NCBI RefSeq assembly: GCF_029024625.1
Contig: NZ_CP118953.1
Coordinates: forward strand, 62,001-126,000
DNA: 64,000 bases
Origin: Staphylococcus chromogenes
Lineage (GTDB): Bacteria > Bacillota > Bacilli > Staphylococcales > Staphylococcaceae
Direction of reading: 5' to 3'
Shown: one piece after another, positions 1-8,061 of the stretch
Position numbering within the stretch: position 1 is the first letter of the stretch
Layout of the letters: the number at the start of each line of letters is the position of its first letter
Position numbers and translations under genes: made by a program
The notes under the pieces: model-generated
Told to the model about the DNA's origin: nothing
The model's input: only the letters and a program-made list of their open reading frames with translations
Database searches by the model: none

Positions 1-1
1 C

Positions 2-493
2 TTCTTATATGGTGCAATTCCATGGGCTTTATCTCGTGCGATCCCTGTATGTTTAGCGCTTGTATTCGGTGGCGGCGTGGTGAAAAGCATTGTGAATTAT
101 TTAAATGGAGATTTAAAATGGCTTGGAGATGGCTTAACAGTCGCTGGCGCACTATTACCGGCAGTAGGTTTTGCAATTTTACTTCGTTACTTACCATTAA
201 AAAAACATTATCCATATTTTATTTTTGGATTTATTATTACAGCAATTATGGTGACGCTATTTGATGGCATGTCAGGACTCGGTACTGCGGTGGCAGGATT
301 AGATAAAAAGTTTGATATGACGTTCTCATCATTACCTATGCTTGCAATTGCTGCAATTGGCTTTGCTTTTGCGGCTTTAGAATATAAACGCTCATCTACA
401 CCAAGAGCGGTATCAGCAACTTCTAATAGCCAGAATAATCAAAATAGTGAAAATGTTGAGGGTGAAGGAGAGATTGATGATGACGAACTATGA
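2..493 (+). CDS. PTS mannose/fructose/N-acetylgalactosamine-class IIC subunit (3' part)
   Basis: The reading frame is open from the left edge, so the gene starts outside the window. What remains is the C-terminal part of a sugar-conducting membrane subunit: glycine-rich hydrophobic helices, a loop, then a hydrophilic tail rich in Ser, Asn and acidic residues. The mannose-superfamily assignment rests on the neighbours: an overlapping IID gene, a IIA gene with the mannose-class phosphohistidine motif, and nagA. In this family IIC and IID together form the membrane channel. The stop overlaps the start of the IID gene, which implies translational coupling. The linked deacetylase suggests an N-acetylated amino sugar (GlcNAc or GalNAc) as substrate, but the specificity cannot be read from this fragment. 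Confidence 0.85.
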   Translation, partial: FLYGAIPWALSRAIPVCLALVFGGGVVKSIVNYLNGDLKWLGDGLTVAGALLPAVGFAILLRYLPLKKHYPYFIFGFIITAIMVTLFDGMSGLGTAVAGLDKKFDMTFSSLPMLAIAAIGFAFAALEYKRSSTPRAVSATSNSQNNQNSENVEGEGEIDDDEL

Positions 494-1379
494 TCAAAAT
501 AATATCAATATATCTGATACTGCTGACACTAAGAACATGAAAAATACAGATAAGCTAACGGGGACACCTCCAAAAACACCTTATCAACTCACTGACAAAG
601 ACTTTAGACAAATCAATATTAGAAGTTTATTCTTCTATCAGTTGGGTTGGAACTATGAACGTATGCAAGGTTCGGGTTATTTGTACACAATTTTACCGCA
701 ACTACGTAAAATTTATGGCGATGATACTCCTGAACTTAAAGAAATGATGCAAACACATACGCAATTTTTCAACACAAGTAACTTCTTCAATACGATTATT
801 ACAGGTATTGATATTGCAATGGAAGAAAAAGAGCAATTTGCGGCAAAAGAATCAATCAAAGGGATCAAAGTAGGTCTGATGGGACCGTTTGCGGCAGTCG
901 GTGATGCCATTTTCGCCTCTTTAATTCCTACAATTTTTGGGGCAATCGCTGCAAATATGGCTCAAGATGGCAATCCGTTTGGTGCATTATTATGGTTTGT
1001 GGCTACTTTGGCGATTATCGTTTTCAGATGGAAACAATTGAAGTTTGCCTATAAGGAAGGGATTTCGTTAGTGACAACCATGCAACATCGACTTGAAGCC
1101 TTAACCAATGCAGCCACTTTATTAGGTGTATTTATGGTAGGCGCATTAGTAGCCACAATGATACGTGTTAAATTTGCATGGGCACCTAAAATTGGTGATT
1201 TAACGATTAATATTCAAAATAATGCAGATATGATATTACCACGTTTATTACCCCTGATTATTGTTTTTGCAATTTATTGGTTGCTAGGTCGAAAAAATAT
1301 GAACTCTACTAAAGCCATATTTATCGTGATTATTGTTTCTATTATTTTATCTGCATTAGGCGTTATTACAAATATTTAA
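477..1379 (+). CDS. PTS mannose-class IID subunit
   Basis: Product of about 300 residues, the second membrane subunit of a mannose/fructose/sorbose-family PTS. After a polar N-terminus come family-typical features: a LFFYQLGWNYERMQGSGY segment, an aromatic block near FFNTSNFFNT, and a glycine/proline-rich GLMGPFAAVGDAIF stretch. Hydrophobic helices fill the C-terminal third. Tandem ATGs lie at 477 and 480. The GAAGGAG ribosome site at 464-470 suits 477 (6-nt spacing) or 480 (9 nt). An upstream in-frame GTG at 447 has no ribosome site and lies deep in the IIC gene. It overlaps the IIC stop and is followed after 15 nt by the IIA gene, so the three are co-transcribed. Confidence 0.9.
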   Translation: MMTNYDQNNINISDTADTKNMKNTDKLTGTPPKTPYQLTDKDFRQINIRSLFFYQLGWNYERMQGSGYLYTILPQLRKIYGDDTPELKEMMQTHTQFFNTSNFFNTIITGIDIAMEEKEQFAAKESIKGIKVGLMGPFAAVGDAIFASLIPTIFGAIAANMAQDGNPFGALLWFVATLAIIVFRWKQLKFAYKEGISLVTTMQHRLEALTNAATLLGVFMVGALVATMIRVKFAWAPKIGDLTINIQNNADMILPRLLPLIIVFAIYWLLGRKNMNSTKAIFIVIIVSIILSALGVITNI

Positions 1380-1394
1380 AAGGATGGGTAGATT

Positions 1395-1790
1395 ATGGAA
1401 AAATTGATTTTAGTCAGTCACGGCTCATTTTGTGAAGGCATCAAAGACAGCGTTGAAATGATACTCGGTCCTCAAGAAAATATATATACGGTAGCCTTAA
1501 CACCTGAACAAGGACAAGAAGATTTTGAAAGCCATTTTAAAGCCCTTGTTCATGAGGGAGATGACATCGTCGTCTTTGCAGATTTACAAGGAGGCACACC
1601 AGCGAATACAGTCTCAAAGATGATTATGCAAGGAGAACATTATCAACTTTACACGGGTATGAACTTACCTATGATTATTAGCTATATTAATGCGCAAATG
1701 ATTGGCCAAGAAGAAGACTATGCACAAAAAGCAAAAGATGGGATAATTCATATTAATGATTTATTAACTTCTGACGATGAGGATGAATAA
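1395..1790 (+). CDS. PTS mannose-class IIA component
   Basis: Cytoplasmic 131-residue phosphocarrier. The N-terminus reads LILVSHGSFCEG. The histidine at residue 9 is the expected site phosphorylated by HPr in the EIIA-Man fold, and a DLQGGTPANT loop typical of the family follows at mid-protein. It would pass phosphate to a IIB partner. No IIB gene lies between IIC and nagA, so IIB is either upstream of the window or elsewhere. The C-terminus is very acidic. It sits between IID and nagA in one transcription unit. Confidence 0.9.
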   Translation: MEKLILVSHGSFCEGIKDSVEMILGPQENIYTVALTPEQGQEDFESHFKALVHEGDDIVVFADLQGGTPANTVSKMIMQGEHYQLYTGMNLPMIISYINAQMIGQEEDYAQKAKDGIIHINDLLTSDDEDE

Positions 1791-1819
1791 AGAAAATATT
1801 TAAGAAAAGAAGGTATACT

Positions 1820-2971
1820 ATGTCTTATGCAATCGTGAATGGCTCAATCTACACGGAAACAGGTCGAATTCCTAAAGGATATCTCATTATTGAAAATGAC
1901 ATGATTAAAGAAATTAAAGAAGGCCCTTATACAGGTGACTTAGAAACAATTGATGCAGAGGGACAACATATACTTCCTGGATTTATAGACATACACATTC
2001 ATGGAGGATATGGTGAAGATGCGATGGATGCTTCCTATACAGGACTGCAACACTTAGCCTCTCAGTTGTTATCAGAGGGAACGACCTCCTTTCTTGCCAC
2101 AACAATGACGCAATCGACTCAAGCGATTGAGCGCGCGCTAAAAAATATTGTTAAAGTGCAACAGGACCAAAAAGGGACAGAAGCGGCTGACATTATCGGT
2201 GTCCATTTAGAAGGCCCCTTCATTTCTGAACATAAAATAGGCGCACAAAACCCTAAATTTATTCAGAGACCCACGCCAGATCAATTACAACATTTACAAA
2301 ATGTAGCCCAGGGTCAAATTAAAATTGTGACCATTGCACCTGAAGTTGAAGGGGCTGAAGAAACAATTAAAGCCATGAAAAATGACGTTATTTTTTCAAT
2401 GGGGCATTCAGAGGTCACATTCGATCAAGCCAACCATGCTTCTGAAATAGGGGTTAAACATGTCACACATCTTTATAATGCCGGAACACCTTTTGTCCAT
2501 CGTGATCCTGGAATGTTCGGCGCAGCATGGTTAAACCCAAATATCAATTGCGAAATCATCGGCGATGGCGTACATTCCCATCCAGCGTCAGTAAAAATTG
2601 CCTATAAACAAAAAGGGGCAGACCATCTCTACTTAATTACTGATGCAATGCGTGCGAAAGGTATGCCAGACGGTTGTTACGACCTTGGCGGACAAGATGT
2701 GATTGTGAAAGACAATGAAGCGCATTTAAAAACCGGTTCATTAGCAGGAAGTATTTTAAAAATGAACGAAGGCTTAAGAAATTTAATGGCATTTACTGAA
2801 GACTCCTTAGAAACGCTTTGGAGATGTACAAGCTTCAATCAAGCACAAGTATTAGGTATTGATGACCAAAAAGGCAGTATTAAAGAAGGTAAACTTGCCG
2901 ACCTTGTGATACTTGATGAGCACATGGATGTGAAACAAACCATAAAAAGTGGTTGCGTTCATCAATTTTAA
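1820..2971 (+). CDS. nagA: N-acetylglucosamine-6-phosphate deacetylase (amidohydrolase)
   Basis: Product of 383 residues, the usual length for NagA/AgaA. Amidohydrolase-superfamily motifs appear in order: DIHIHGG (residues 57-63), HLEGPF with the metal-binding Glu (near 131), GHSEVT, THLYNAG, GDGVHS and the catalytic aspartate in LITDAM. It removes acetate from an N-acetylated hexosamine-6-phosphate delivered by the PTS encoded just upstream. A standard housekeeping nagA may also exist in the genome, so this copy is probably pathway-specific and could act on GalNAc-6-P (AgaA). The ribosome site AGAAGG precedes the ATG. The operon ends at the hairpin immediately downstream. Confidence 0.9.
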   Translation: MSYAIVNGSIYTETGRIPKGYLIIENDMIKEIKEGPYTGDLETIDAEGQHILPGFIDIHIHGGYGEDAMDASYTGLQHLASQLLSEGTTSFLATTMTQSTQAIERALKNIVKVQQDQKGTEAADIIGVHLEGPFISEHKIGAQNPKFIQRPTPDQLQHLQNVAQGQIKIVTIAPEVEGAEETIKAMKNDVIFSMGHSEVTFDQANHASEIGVKHVTHLYNAGTPFVHRDPGMFGAAWLNPNINCEIIGDGVHSHPASVKIAYKQKGADHLYLITDAMRAKGMPDGCYDLGGQDVIVKDNEAHLKTGSLAGSILKMNEGLRNLMAFTEDSLETLWRCTSFNQAQVLGIDDQKGSIKEGKLADLVILDEHMDVKQTIKSGCVHQF

Positions 2972-2980
2972 AAACTATAT

Positions 2981-3026
2981 AAATCCCTTTAAGTGTTGAT
3001 ATTAATGGCACTTAAAGGGATTTTTT
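2981..3026 (+). terminator. Rho-independent terminator after nagA
   Basis: A 15-bp perfect inverted repeat (AAATCCCTTTAAGTG at 2981-2995, mirrored at 3009-3023) runs into six T residues. It ends the PTS-nagA operon. Confidence 0.9.
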
Positions 3027-3166
3027 CATTTTTACTAACATCAAGAGAGGAGAACCAAAGCCTGATTAAATTAAAAGATTTTAAAAATACCAGAAGAGGC
3101 GAATGTGAACACGCCATTTCAATAGCATTTGCACCAGAAAATAAACCCATTAAAACGCTCTCATAA
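3005..3166 (+). other. Short ORFs of uncertain status in the nagA-phosphatase gap
   Basis: The stretch between the nagA terminator and the phosphatase gene carries an open frame of 53 codons on the plus strand (ATG 3005). A 64-codon frame lies on the opposite strand (2989-3183, MKKLNNYESVLMGLF...). Neither has a ribosome site I would trust, and the first ATG lies inside the terminator loop. The segment is unusually free of stops for AT-rich intergenic DNA, so it may be a relic of a lost gene or transposase. I recognise no family. Confidence 0.25.
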
Positions 3167-3267
3167 TTGTTGAGCTTTTTCATAAAAACACTTATGATAT
3201 AAACGTATAAGACAATAATTAATTGTTCTACTTTTATACAATATACATAAAAAGGTGAATGGATATT

Positions 3268-4161
3268 ATGAACAAATGGACAAAGACAGCAACGACACTT
3301 TTAGCCCTCGGTATGATCACTTCAACAGTTCCTGCCGATACGTTTGCGGGAACACAACAAGCACCGACACAACAAACTCAAGCGCAACATGAACATGACT
3401 ACACGAAGCAATTAGGCGAACAAAATGTCATGAGTGTGGCGTGGTACCAAAATTCTGCAGAAGCGAAAGCGTTATATGCGCAAGGGTATAACAGCGCAAA
3501 AGAAGCGTTAAGCAAAAAAATTAAACACCATAAAGGCGGTAAAAAATTAGCGATTGTGCTAGATATCGATGAAACTGTACTTGATAACTCTCCCTACCAA
3601 GCCGCAAGTACTTTAAAGGGGCAATCTTTCCCAACAGGTTGGCATGAATGGGTGAAGAGTGCGCAAGCTAAACCCGTTTATGGTGCGAAAGACTTTTTAA
3701 CATATGCAGATAAACATGATGTTGAAATTTTTTATGTGTCAGACCGTTCGCATGAAAAAGATTTAGATGCGACAATTAAAAATTTGAAAAAAGAAAAGCT
3801 ACCTCAAGCTGATAAAAAACATGTGTTACTTAAAAAAGAAGGCGATAAGAGTAAGGAAGAACGTCGCGATAAAGTACGTACAGATTACAACTTAGTGATG
3901 CTATTTGGTGACAATTTACTTGATTTTGATGAGCCTAAATCAGCAACACCGAAATCTCGTGATGAATTAGTAAGACAACATGAAGATGAATTTGGTAGTA
4001 AATATATTATTTTCTCGAACCCAATGTATGGGAGTTGGGAAGCGACATTATACAACAATGATTACAGTATTGATGCCAAACAAAAATTAGAAAAACGTAA
4101 ACAATCTCTGAAATATTTTGATATGAAAACGAATAAAGTTAAAACATACCAAGGGGAATAA
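3268..4161 (+). CDS. Secreted 5'-nucleotidase / class C-type acid phosphatase (e(P4) family)
   Basis: HAD-superfamily phosphohydrolase of 297 residues. The signature LDIDETVLDNSPY places the nucleophile and acid/base aspartates at about 99 and 101. A second motif YVSDRS and the C-terminal acidic motif GDNLLDFDE complete the metal site. Family members release phosphate from nucleotides outside the cell. The N-terminus is a signal peptide with likely cleavage after TFA; unlike classic e(P4) proteins it has no lipobox cysteine, so it should be released or wall-associated. The ATG at 3268 is preferred over 3259 because the AAAGGTG ribosome site (3251-3257) is only 1 nt from the earlier ATG but 10 nt from this one. 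Confidence 0.85.
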   Translation: MNKWTKTATTLLALGMITSTVPADTFAGTQQAPTQQTQAQHEHDYTKQLGEQNVMSVAWYQNSAEAKALYAQGYNSAKEALSKKIKHHKGGKKLAIVLDIDETVLDNSPYQAASTLKGQSFPTGWHEWVKSAQAKPVYGAKDFLTYADKHDVEIFYVSDRSHEKDLDATIKNLKKEKLPQADKKHVLLKKEGDKSKEERRDKVRTDYNLVMLFGDNLLDFDEPKSATPKSRDELVRQHEDEFGSKYIIFSNPMYGSWEATLYNNDYSIDAKQKLEKRKQSLKYFDMKTNKVKTYQGE

Positions 4162-4185
4162 TCCCAAAAGTGGAGGCCCCGTTTT

Positions 4186-4220
4186 AAAGCCGTAAAACTA
4201 CTAAAGTTGACGGCTTTTTT
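4186..4220 (+). terminator. Terminator after the acid phosphatase
   Basis: Stem AAAGCCGT (4186-4193) pairs with ACGGCTTT (4210-4217), followed by a T run. Confidence 0.85.
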
Positions 4221-4323
4221 GTTTGAAAATACACGACATTTTACGTTTTTATTTTAAATCTGTATCGTATTATATTAAAATATGCTTTAACACTTAAAAT
4301 CGTTAAATAAAGGAGAGGATAAG

Positions 4324-5247
4324 ATGAAATTAGGTATTATTGGTGTTGGAAAAGTAGGAAGTCAAATTTTAACAGATGTGCAGTCTACCAACTTGTTTTC
4401 AAGTATTGTTGTCATTGATTCCAATGAAACGTTAGCGTATGGTGAAGTACTCGATCACCACCATACTCAAGGATTAAAAACGACGAACCATATTGAGATT
4501 ATCCAAGGAACTTACGACGATTTAAAAGATGCGGATGTGGTGGTCGTTACCGCAAGTGTCCCTATGGACCCTGAAATTTCGGATCGTACGGCTTTAACGA
4601 AAGGGAATATTTCTTTAATTGAAGATATTATGAATCAAATTAATGCGGTGACGCAACAACCCCTCGTCATTTTCATTTCAAATCCTGTAGATGCGATGAC
4701 TTATATTGCGACACAAGCGAATGATTATCCAAATGAAAAAATTATGGGGACAGGGACGTTACTTGAAAGTGCACGCTTTAGAACGTTGATTGCGGATCAT
4801 TACGACATCGACCCTAAAAGTGTTGAGGCATTTGTTATCGGTGAACATGGTAAAAATGCGGTGCCTGTTTGGAGTAAAGTGACTATCTCAGGGATGTCAT
4901 TAACAGAATTTGAAACATTGTCTCAAAAACCGGCCATTAATAAAGAAGCCATTACACAAAAAGTCGATAAAGTCGCTTTTGATGTTCTTAAAAATAAAGG
5001 ATGGACGAATGCGGCGATTTCTAAAACGACGGTCGACTTAATCAAACGCTTAATGTTAAATGAAAAATCTATCTTACCACTCACTTCACTCAACGAAGAG
5101 AAAGCACTAGCTATCGGTTTACCGACGTTAACCAATCGCTCAGGGGTCGCACATGTTTTTGACATTGAACTAGATGCCGATGAACGTACCCATTTTGAAC
5201 AAGCGGAAAAGTATATTAAAGCAACGATTGACGTGAAAAATCAATAA
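4324..5247 (+). CDS. L-lactate/2-hydroxyacid dehydrogenase family protein
   Basis: NAD-dependent dehydrogenase of 307 residues. The Rossmann motif GVGKVG is at 7-12 and the adenosine-binding Asp at 32. The substrate arginine equivalents are R88 and R151, and the catalytic His is 175 in GEHGK. At the position that is Gln in lactate dehydrogenases and Arg in malate dehydrogenases it has Met81, which suggests a bulkier hydrophobic 2-oxoacid, as in L-2-hydroxyisocaproate dehydrogenase. The aspartate that normally pairs with the catalytic histidine (in LDSARFR) is Glu148 here. A GGAGAGG ribosome site precedes the ATG. It is monocistronic, flanked by terminators. The exact substrate is unknown. Confidence 0.85.
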   Translation: MKLGIIGVGKVGSQILTDVQSTNLFSSIVVIDSNETLAYGEVLDHHHTQGLKTTNHIEIIQGTYDDLKDADVVVVTASVPMDPEISDRTALTKGNISLIEDIMNQINAVTQQPLVIFISNPVDAMTYIATQANDYPNEKIMGTGTLLESARFRTLIADHYDIDPKSVEAFVIGEHGKNAVPVWSKVTISGMSLTEFETLSQKPAINKEAITQKVDKVAFDVLKNKGWTNAAISKTTVDLIKRLMLNEKSILPLTSLNEEKALAIGLPTLTNRSGVAHVFDIELDADERTHFEQAEKYIKATIDVKNQ

Positions 5248-5271
5248 TTGATAAGTGATTTTCTCCTATTG

Positions 5272-5310
5272 AACAACGAACATTGTGTGAGACTTTGTTC
5301 GTTGTTTTTT
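5272..5310 (+). terminator. Terminator after the dehydrogenase gene
   Basis: AACAACGAACA (5272-5282) pairs with TGTTCGTTGTT (5296-5306), followed by T residues. Confidence 0.85.
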
Positions 5311-5443
5311 CATATCTCCAACGGTGGAGTTGATTTTTGAACTTTTTATAATCACATTCATTTTAAAATTGTTTACGCTTCAAAGTTCAAAATTTCTCAA
5401 CAATGCTATGACAGTTATGTTAACACTTCTATTTTTGTTTGAA

Positions 5444-5491
5444 CTACTATATATAGTGTTTTAAATTAACAATAGATACTATATATAGAAT
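5444..5491 (+). promoter_or_regulatory. Paired NrdR boxes upstream of nrdDG
   Basis: Two copies of the palindrome CTATATATAG (5447-5456 and 5479-5488) are exactly 32 bp apart, about three helical turns, just before the nrdD ribosome site. NrdR boxes are 16-bp palindromes of the form acaCTATATATAGtgt that occur in pairs with about this spacing before ribonucleotide reductase operons. NrdR would repress nrdDG when dATP/ATP levels are high. Confidence 0.85.
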
Positions 5492-5502
5492 GGAGTGGTG
5501 AA

Positions 5503-7365
5503 ATGAAACAACTTGAGGTTGCCTTACAAGGTCTCATCACAAAAGATCCAACGGTAGTGAATGAGAATGCGAATAAAGATAGCAACACGTTTTCAACAAT
5601 GCGAGATTTAACCGCAGGGGTGGTTTCAAAGTCCTATGCGTTAGAACATTTATTACCTCAACGCGTGGCAGAAGCACATATAAATGGTGACATTCACTTT
5701 CATGATTTAGATTATCATCCGTTTCAACCGTTGACGAATTGTTGTCTCATTGATGCAGAGTCCATGCTTGCCCATGGGTTTGAAATTGGAAATGCGAATG
5801 TGACCTCCCCTAAATCGATTCAAACGGCGACGGCGCAACTTGTTCAAATTATTGCGAACGTGTCTAGCAGTCAATACGGGGGATGTACAGTAGACCGTGT
5901 TGACGAATTGTTGAGTACATATGCCCGTCATAATGAGGCACATCACCGTGCAGTTGCTGAACAATTTGTGAAAGCTAAGGCGCAAGAAGACTATATCGAT
6001 CAACAAGTGACACAAGATATCCACGATGCGATTGAAAGTTTAGAATATGAAATTAACACATTATACACTTCAAATGGACAAACGCCATTTGTCACACTTG
6101 GTTTCGGACTCGGAACAGATGAATTGAGCCGAAAAATTCAAACGGCGATTTTAAAAACACGGATTAAAGGGCTCGGTAAAAATCGTATGACTGCCATTTT
6201 TCCAAAATTGGTCTTTTCGATTAAAAAAGGCGTTAATTTTAGTAAAGATGATCCAAATTATGATATTAAACAATTGGCGCTCGAATGTTCGACGAAACGC
6301 ATGTATCCAGATATTCTAAATTATGATGCACTCGTAGACATTTTAGGGGATTTTAAAGCGCCGATGGGATGTCGTTCTTTCTTGCCGGCTTGGCGTGATG
6401 TAGAGGGGCATTTTGAAAACAATGGACGTTGTAATTTAGGTGTGGTCACGCTCAATCTGCCTCGAATCGCGATTGAATCTCAAGGGGACAAACACGCTTT
6501 TTGGCAATTGTTCCATGAACGTATGGACATTCTCCATGAAGCGCTCCTGTATCGGATAGAACGTGTGCTTCAAGCGACGCCTCAAAACGCCCCGATTTTA
6601 TATAAAAGCGGCGCATTTAAATATAAACTCCAAGCGGAAGAAGCCGTTGCTAAACTGTTTAAACACCAACGGGCGACAGTGTCTATGGGATACATCGGTT
6701 TATATGAAGTTGCCACTGTATTTTATGGACCTAATTGGGAAACGAATGCTGAAGCCAAAGCGTTCACATTAGAGATATTAAAAGAAATGAAAGCGTATCA
6801 AGAGCAATGGACAGAAGAAACGGAGATTTGGTTTAGCATTTATAGTACACCGAGTGAATCATTGACGGATCGTTTTTGTCGTTTAGATTATGAAAAATTT
6901 GGGGCGATTCCAAACATTACAGATAAAGGGTATTATACTAATTCGTTTCATTATGACGTCCGTAAAGATGTGACGCCTTTTGAAAAGATTGATTTTGAAA
7001 AAGACTATGCGCATTTCGCGAATGGTGGATTTATTCATTATTGTGAGTATCCTAAATTAAATCATAATTTAAAGGCGCTTGAAGCGGTATGGGATTATGC
7101 TTATGACAAAGTCGGCTACTTAGGGACAAATATCCCGATAGACCGCTGTTATGAATGTGGATTTGAAGGGGATTTTGAAACGACGGCGCAAGGCTATACG
7201 TGTCCACATTGCGGGAATCATGATCCGAAAACGATTGATGTGGTGAAGCGGACGTGTGGCTATTTAGGAAATCCAGTTCAAAGACCGGTCATTGAAGGAC
7301 GTCAAAAAGAAATTTGTGCGCGTGTGAAACATTTAAAGGAAACGGATCCTCATGAGTGCTCTTGA
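5503..7365 (+). CDS. nrdD: Anaerobic (class III) ribonucleoside-triphosphate reductase
   Basis: Glycyl-radical enzyme of 620 residues that reduces ribonucleoside triphosphates to dNTPs without oxygen. An N-terminal ATP-cone-like segment is short or absent. The C-terminal zinc site has cysteines at about 549, 552, 567 and 570 (CYECG...CPHCG). The radical loop RTCGYLGN places the glycyl radical at about Gly586. A GGAGTGG ribosome site precedes ATG 5503. The gene overlaps nrdG by 14 bp, so activase and reductase are translationally coupled, and the pair of NrdR boxes upstream indicates dNTP-responsive control. Confidence 0.95.
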   Translation: MKQLEVALQGLITKDPTVVNENANKDSNTFSTMRDLTAGVVSKSYALEHLLPQRVAEAHINGDIHFHDLDYHPFQPLTNCCLIDAESMLAHGFEIGNANVTSPKSIQTATAQLVQIIANVSSSQYGGCTVDRVDELLSTYARHNEAHHRAVAEQFVKAKAQEDYIDQQVTQDIHDAIESLEYEINTLYTSNGQTPFVTLGFGLGTDELSRKIQTAILKTRIKGLGKNRMTAIFPKLVFSIKKGVNFSKDDPNYDIKQLALECSTKRMYPDILNYDALVDILGDFKAPMGCRSFLPAWRDVEGHFENNGRCNLGVVTLNLPRIAIESQGDKHAFWQLFHERMDILHEALLYRIERVLQATPQNAPILYKSGAFKYKLQAEEAVAKLFKHQRATVSMGYIGLYEVATVFYGPNWETNAEAKAFTLEILKEMKAYQEQWTEETEIWFSIYSTPSESLTDRFCRLDYEKFGAIPNITDKGYYTNSFHYDVRKDVTPFEKIDFEKDYAHFANGGFIHYCEYPKLNHNLKALEAVWDYAYDKVGYLGTNIPIDRCYECGFEGDFETTAQGYTCPHCGNHDPKTIDVVKRTCGYLGNPVQRPVIEGRQKEICARVKHLKETDPHECS

Positions 7366-7885
7366 TATTGTAGAAGGTCGCGGCTATATCGCTAAAATTG
7401 AACAACAGAGTTTTGTCGATGGCGAAGGGGTGCGCGTCAGTGTATACGTTTCAGGGTGTCCCTTTCAATGTGAGGGGTGTTATAACGTGGCCGCGCAAAA
7501 ATTTACTTACGGGGAGCCGTTCACGGATGAGGTCCTTTCTGAAATCTTAAAGGCATGTGAACCTGACTATATTGCGGGGTTAAGCATTTTAGGTGGGGAA
7601 CCTTTTTGTAATGTTGATACCACATTAAAATTGGCAGAAGCCTTTCGTAAACGATTTGGTCCGCGCAAAACGTTGTGGGTCTGGACAGGATTTTTGTTTG
7701 AATATTTGGCGCGTGATACAGGTCTCCGCTATCAATTGTTATCTCTGATTGATGTACTGGTAGATGGTCCTTTTATTCAGCCTTTGTATCAACCGAATTT
7801 AGCCTACAAAGGTTCTTTGAATCAACGGGTCATTGATGTGCGCCAATCATTGGAAAGTGGTTTGCCGTTGAGTTACATTGAATAA
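7352..7885 (+). CDS. nrdG: Anaerobic ribonucleotide reductase activating protein
   Basis: Radical-SAM activase of 177 residues. The cluster motif C-x3-C-x2-C is at C36, C40 and C43 (GCPFQCEGCYN), followed by the SAM-binding GGEP motif. It uses SAM and a 4Fe-4S cluster to generate the glycyl radical on NrdD. The start codon lies inside the end of nrdD, and a strong terminator follows. Confidence 0.95.
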   Translation: MSALDIVEGRGYIAKIEQQSFVDGEGVRVSVYVSGCPFQCEGCYNVAAQKFTYGEPFTDEVLSEILKACEPDYIAGLSILGGEPFCNVDTTLKLAEAFRKRFGPRKTLWVWTGFLFEYLARDTGLRYQLLSLIDVLVDGPFIQPLYQPNLAYKGSLNQRVIDVRQSLESGLPLSYIE

Positions 7886-7927
7886 AGTTCACAAGAAAAT
7901 AAGTGCACCACCGATATGCTAAAGACC

Positions 7928-7974
7928 ACCCGCTGTCACTCGGTGGAAAACCCGGAGGACAGTGGGTGTTTTTT
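7928..7974 (+). terminator. Terminator after nrdG
   Basis: CACCCGCTGTC (7928-7938) pairs with GACAGTGGGTG (7958-7968) with one wobble, followed by six T residues. Confidence 0.9.
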
Positions 7975-8061
7975 ATGGAATTCAGTTGTTTGACAAGCGG
8001 AATTGATTCCGAATAAAATAAAAGAGAGTTGATTCCGTTTATAGAAAAGAGGTTATTCAAA

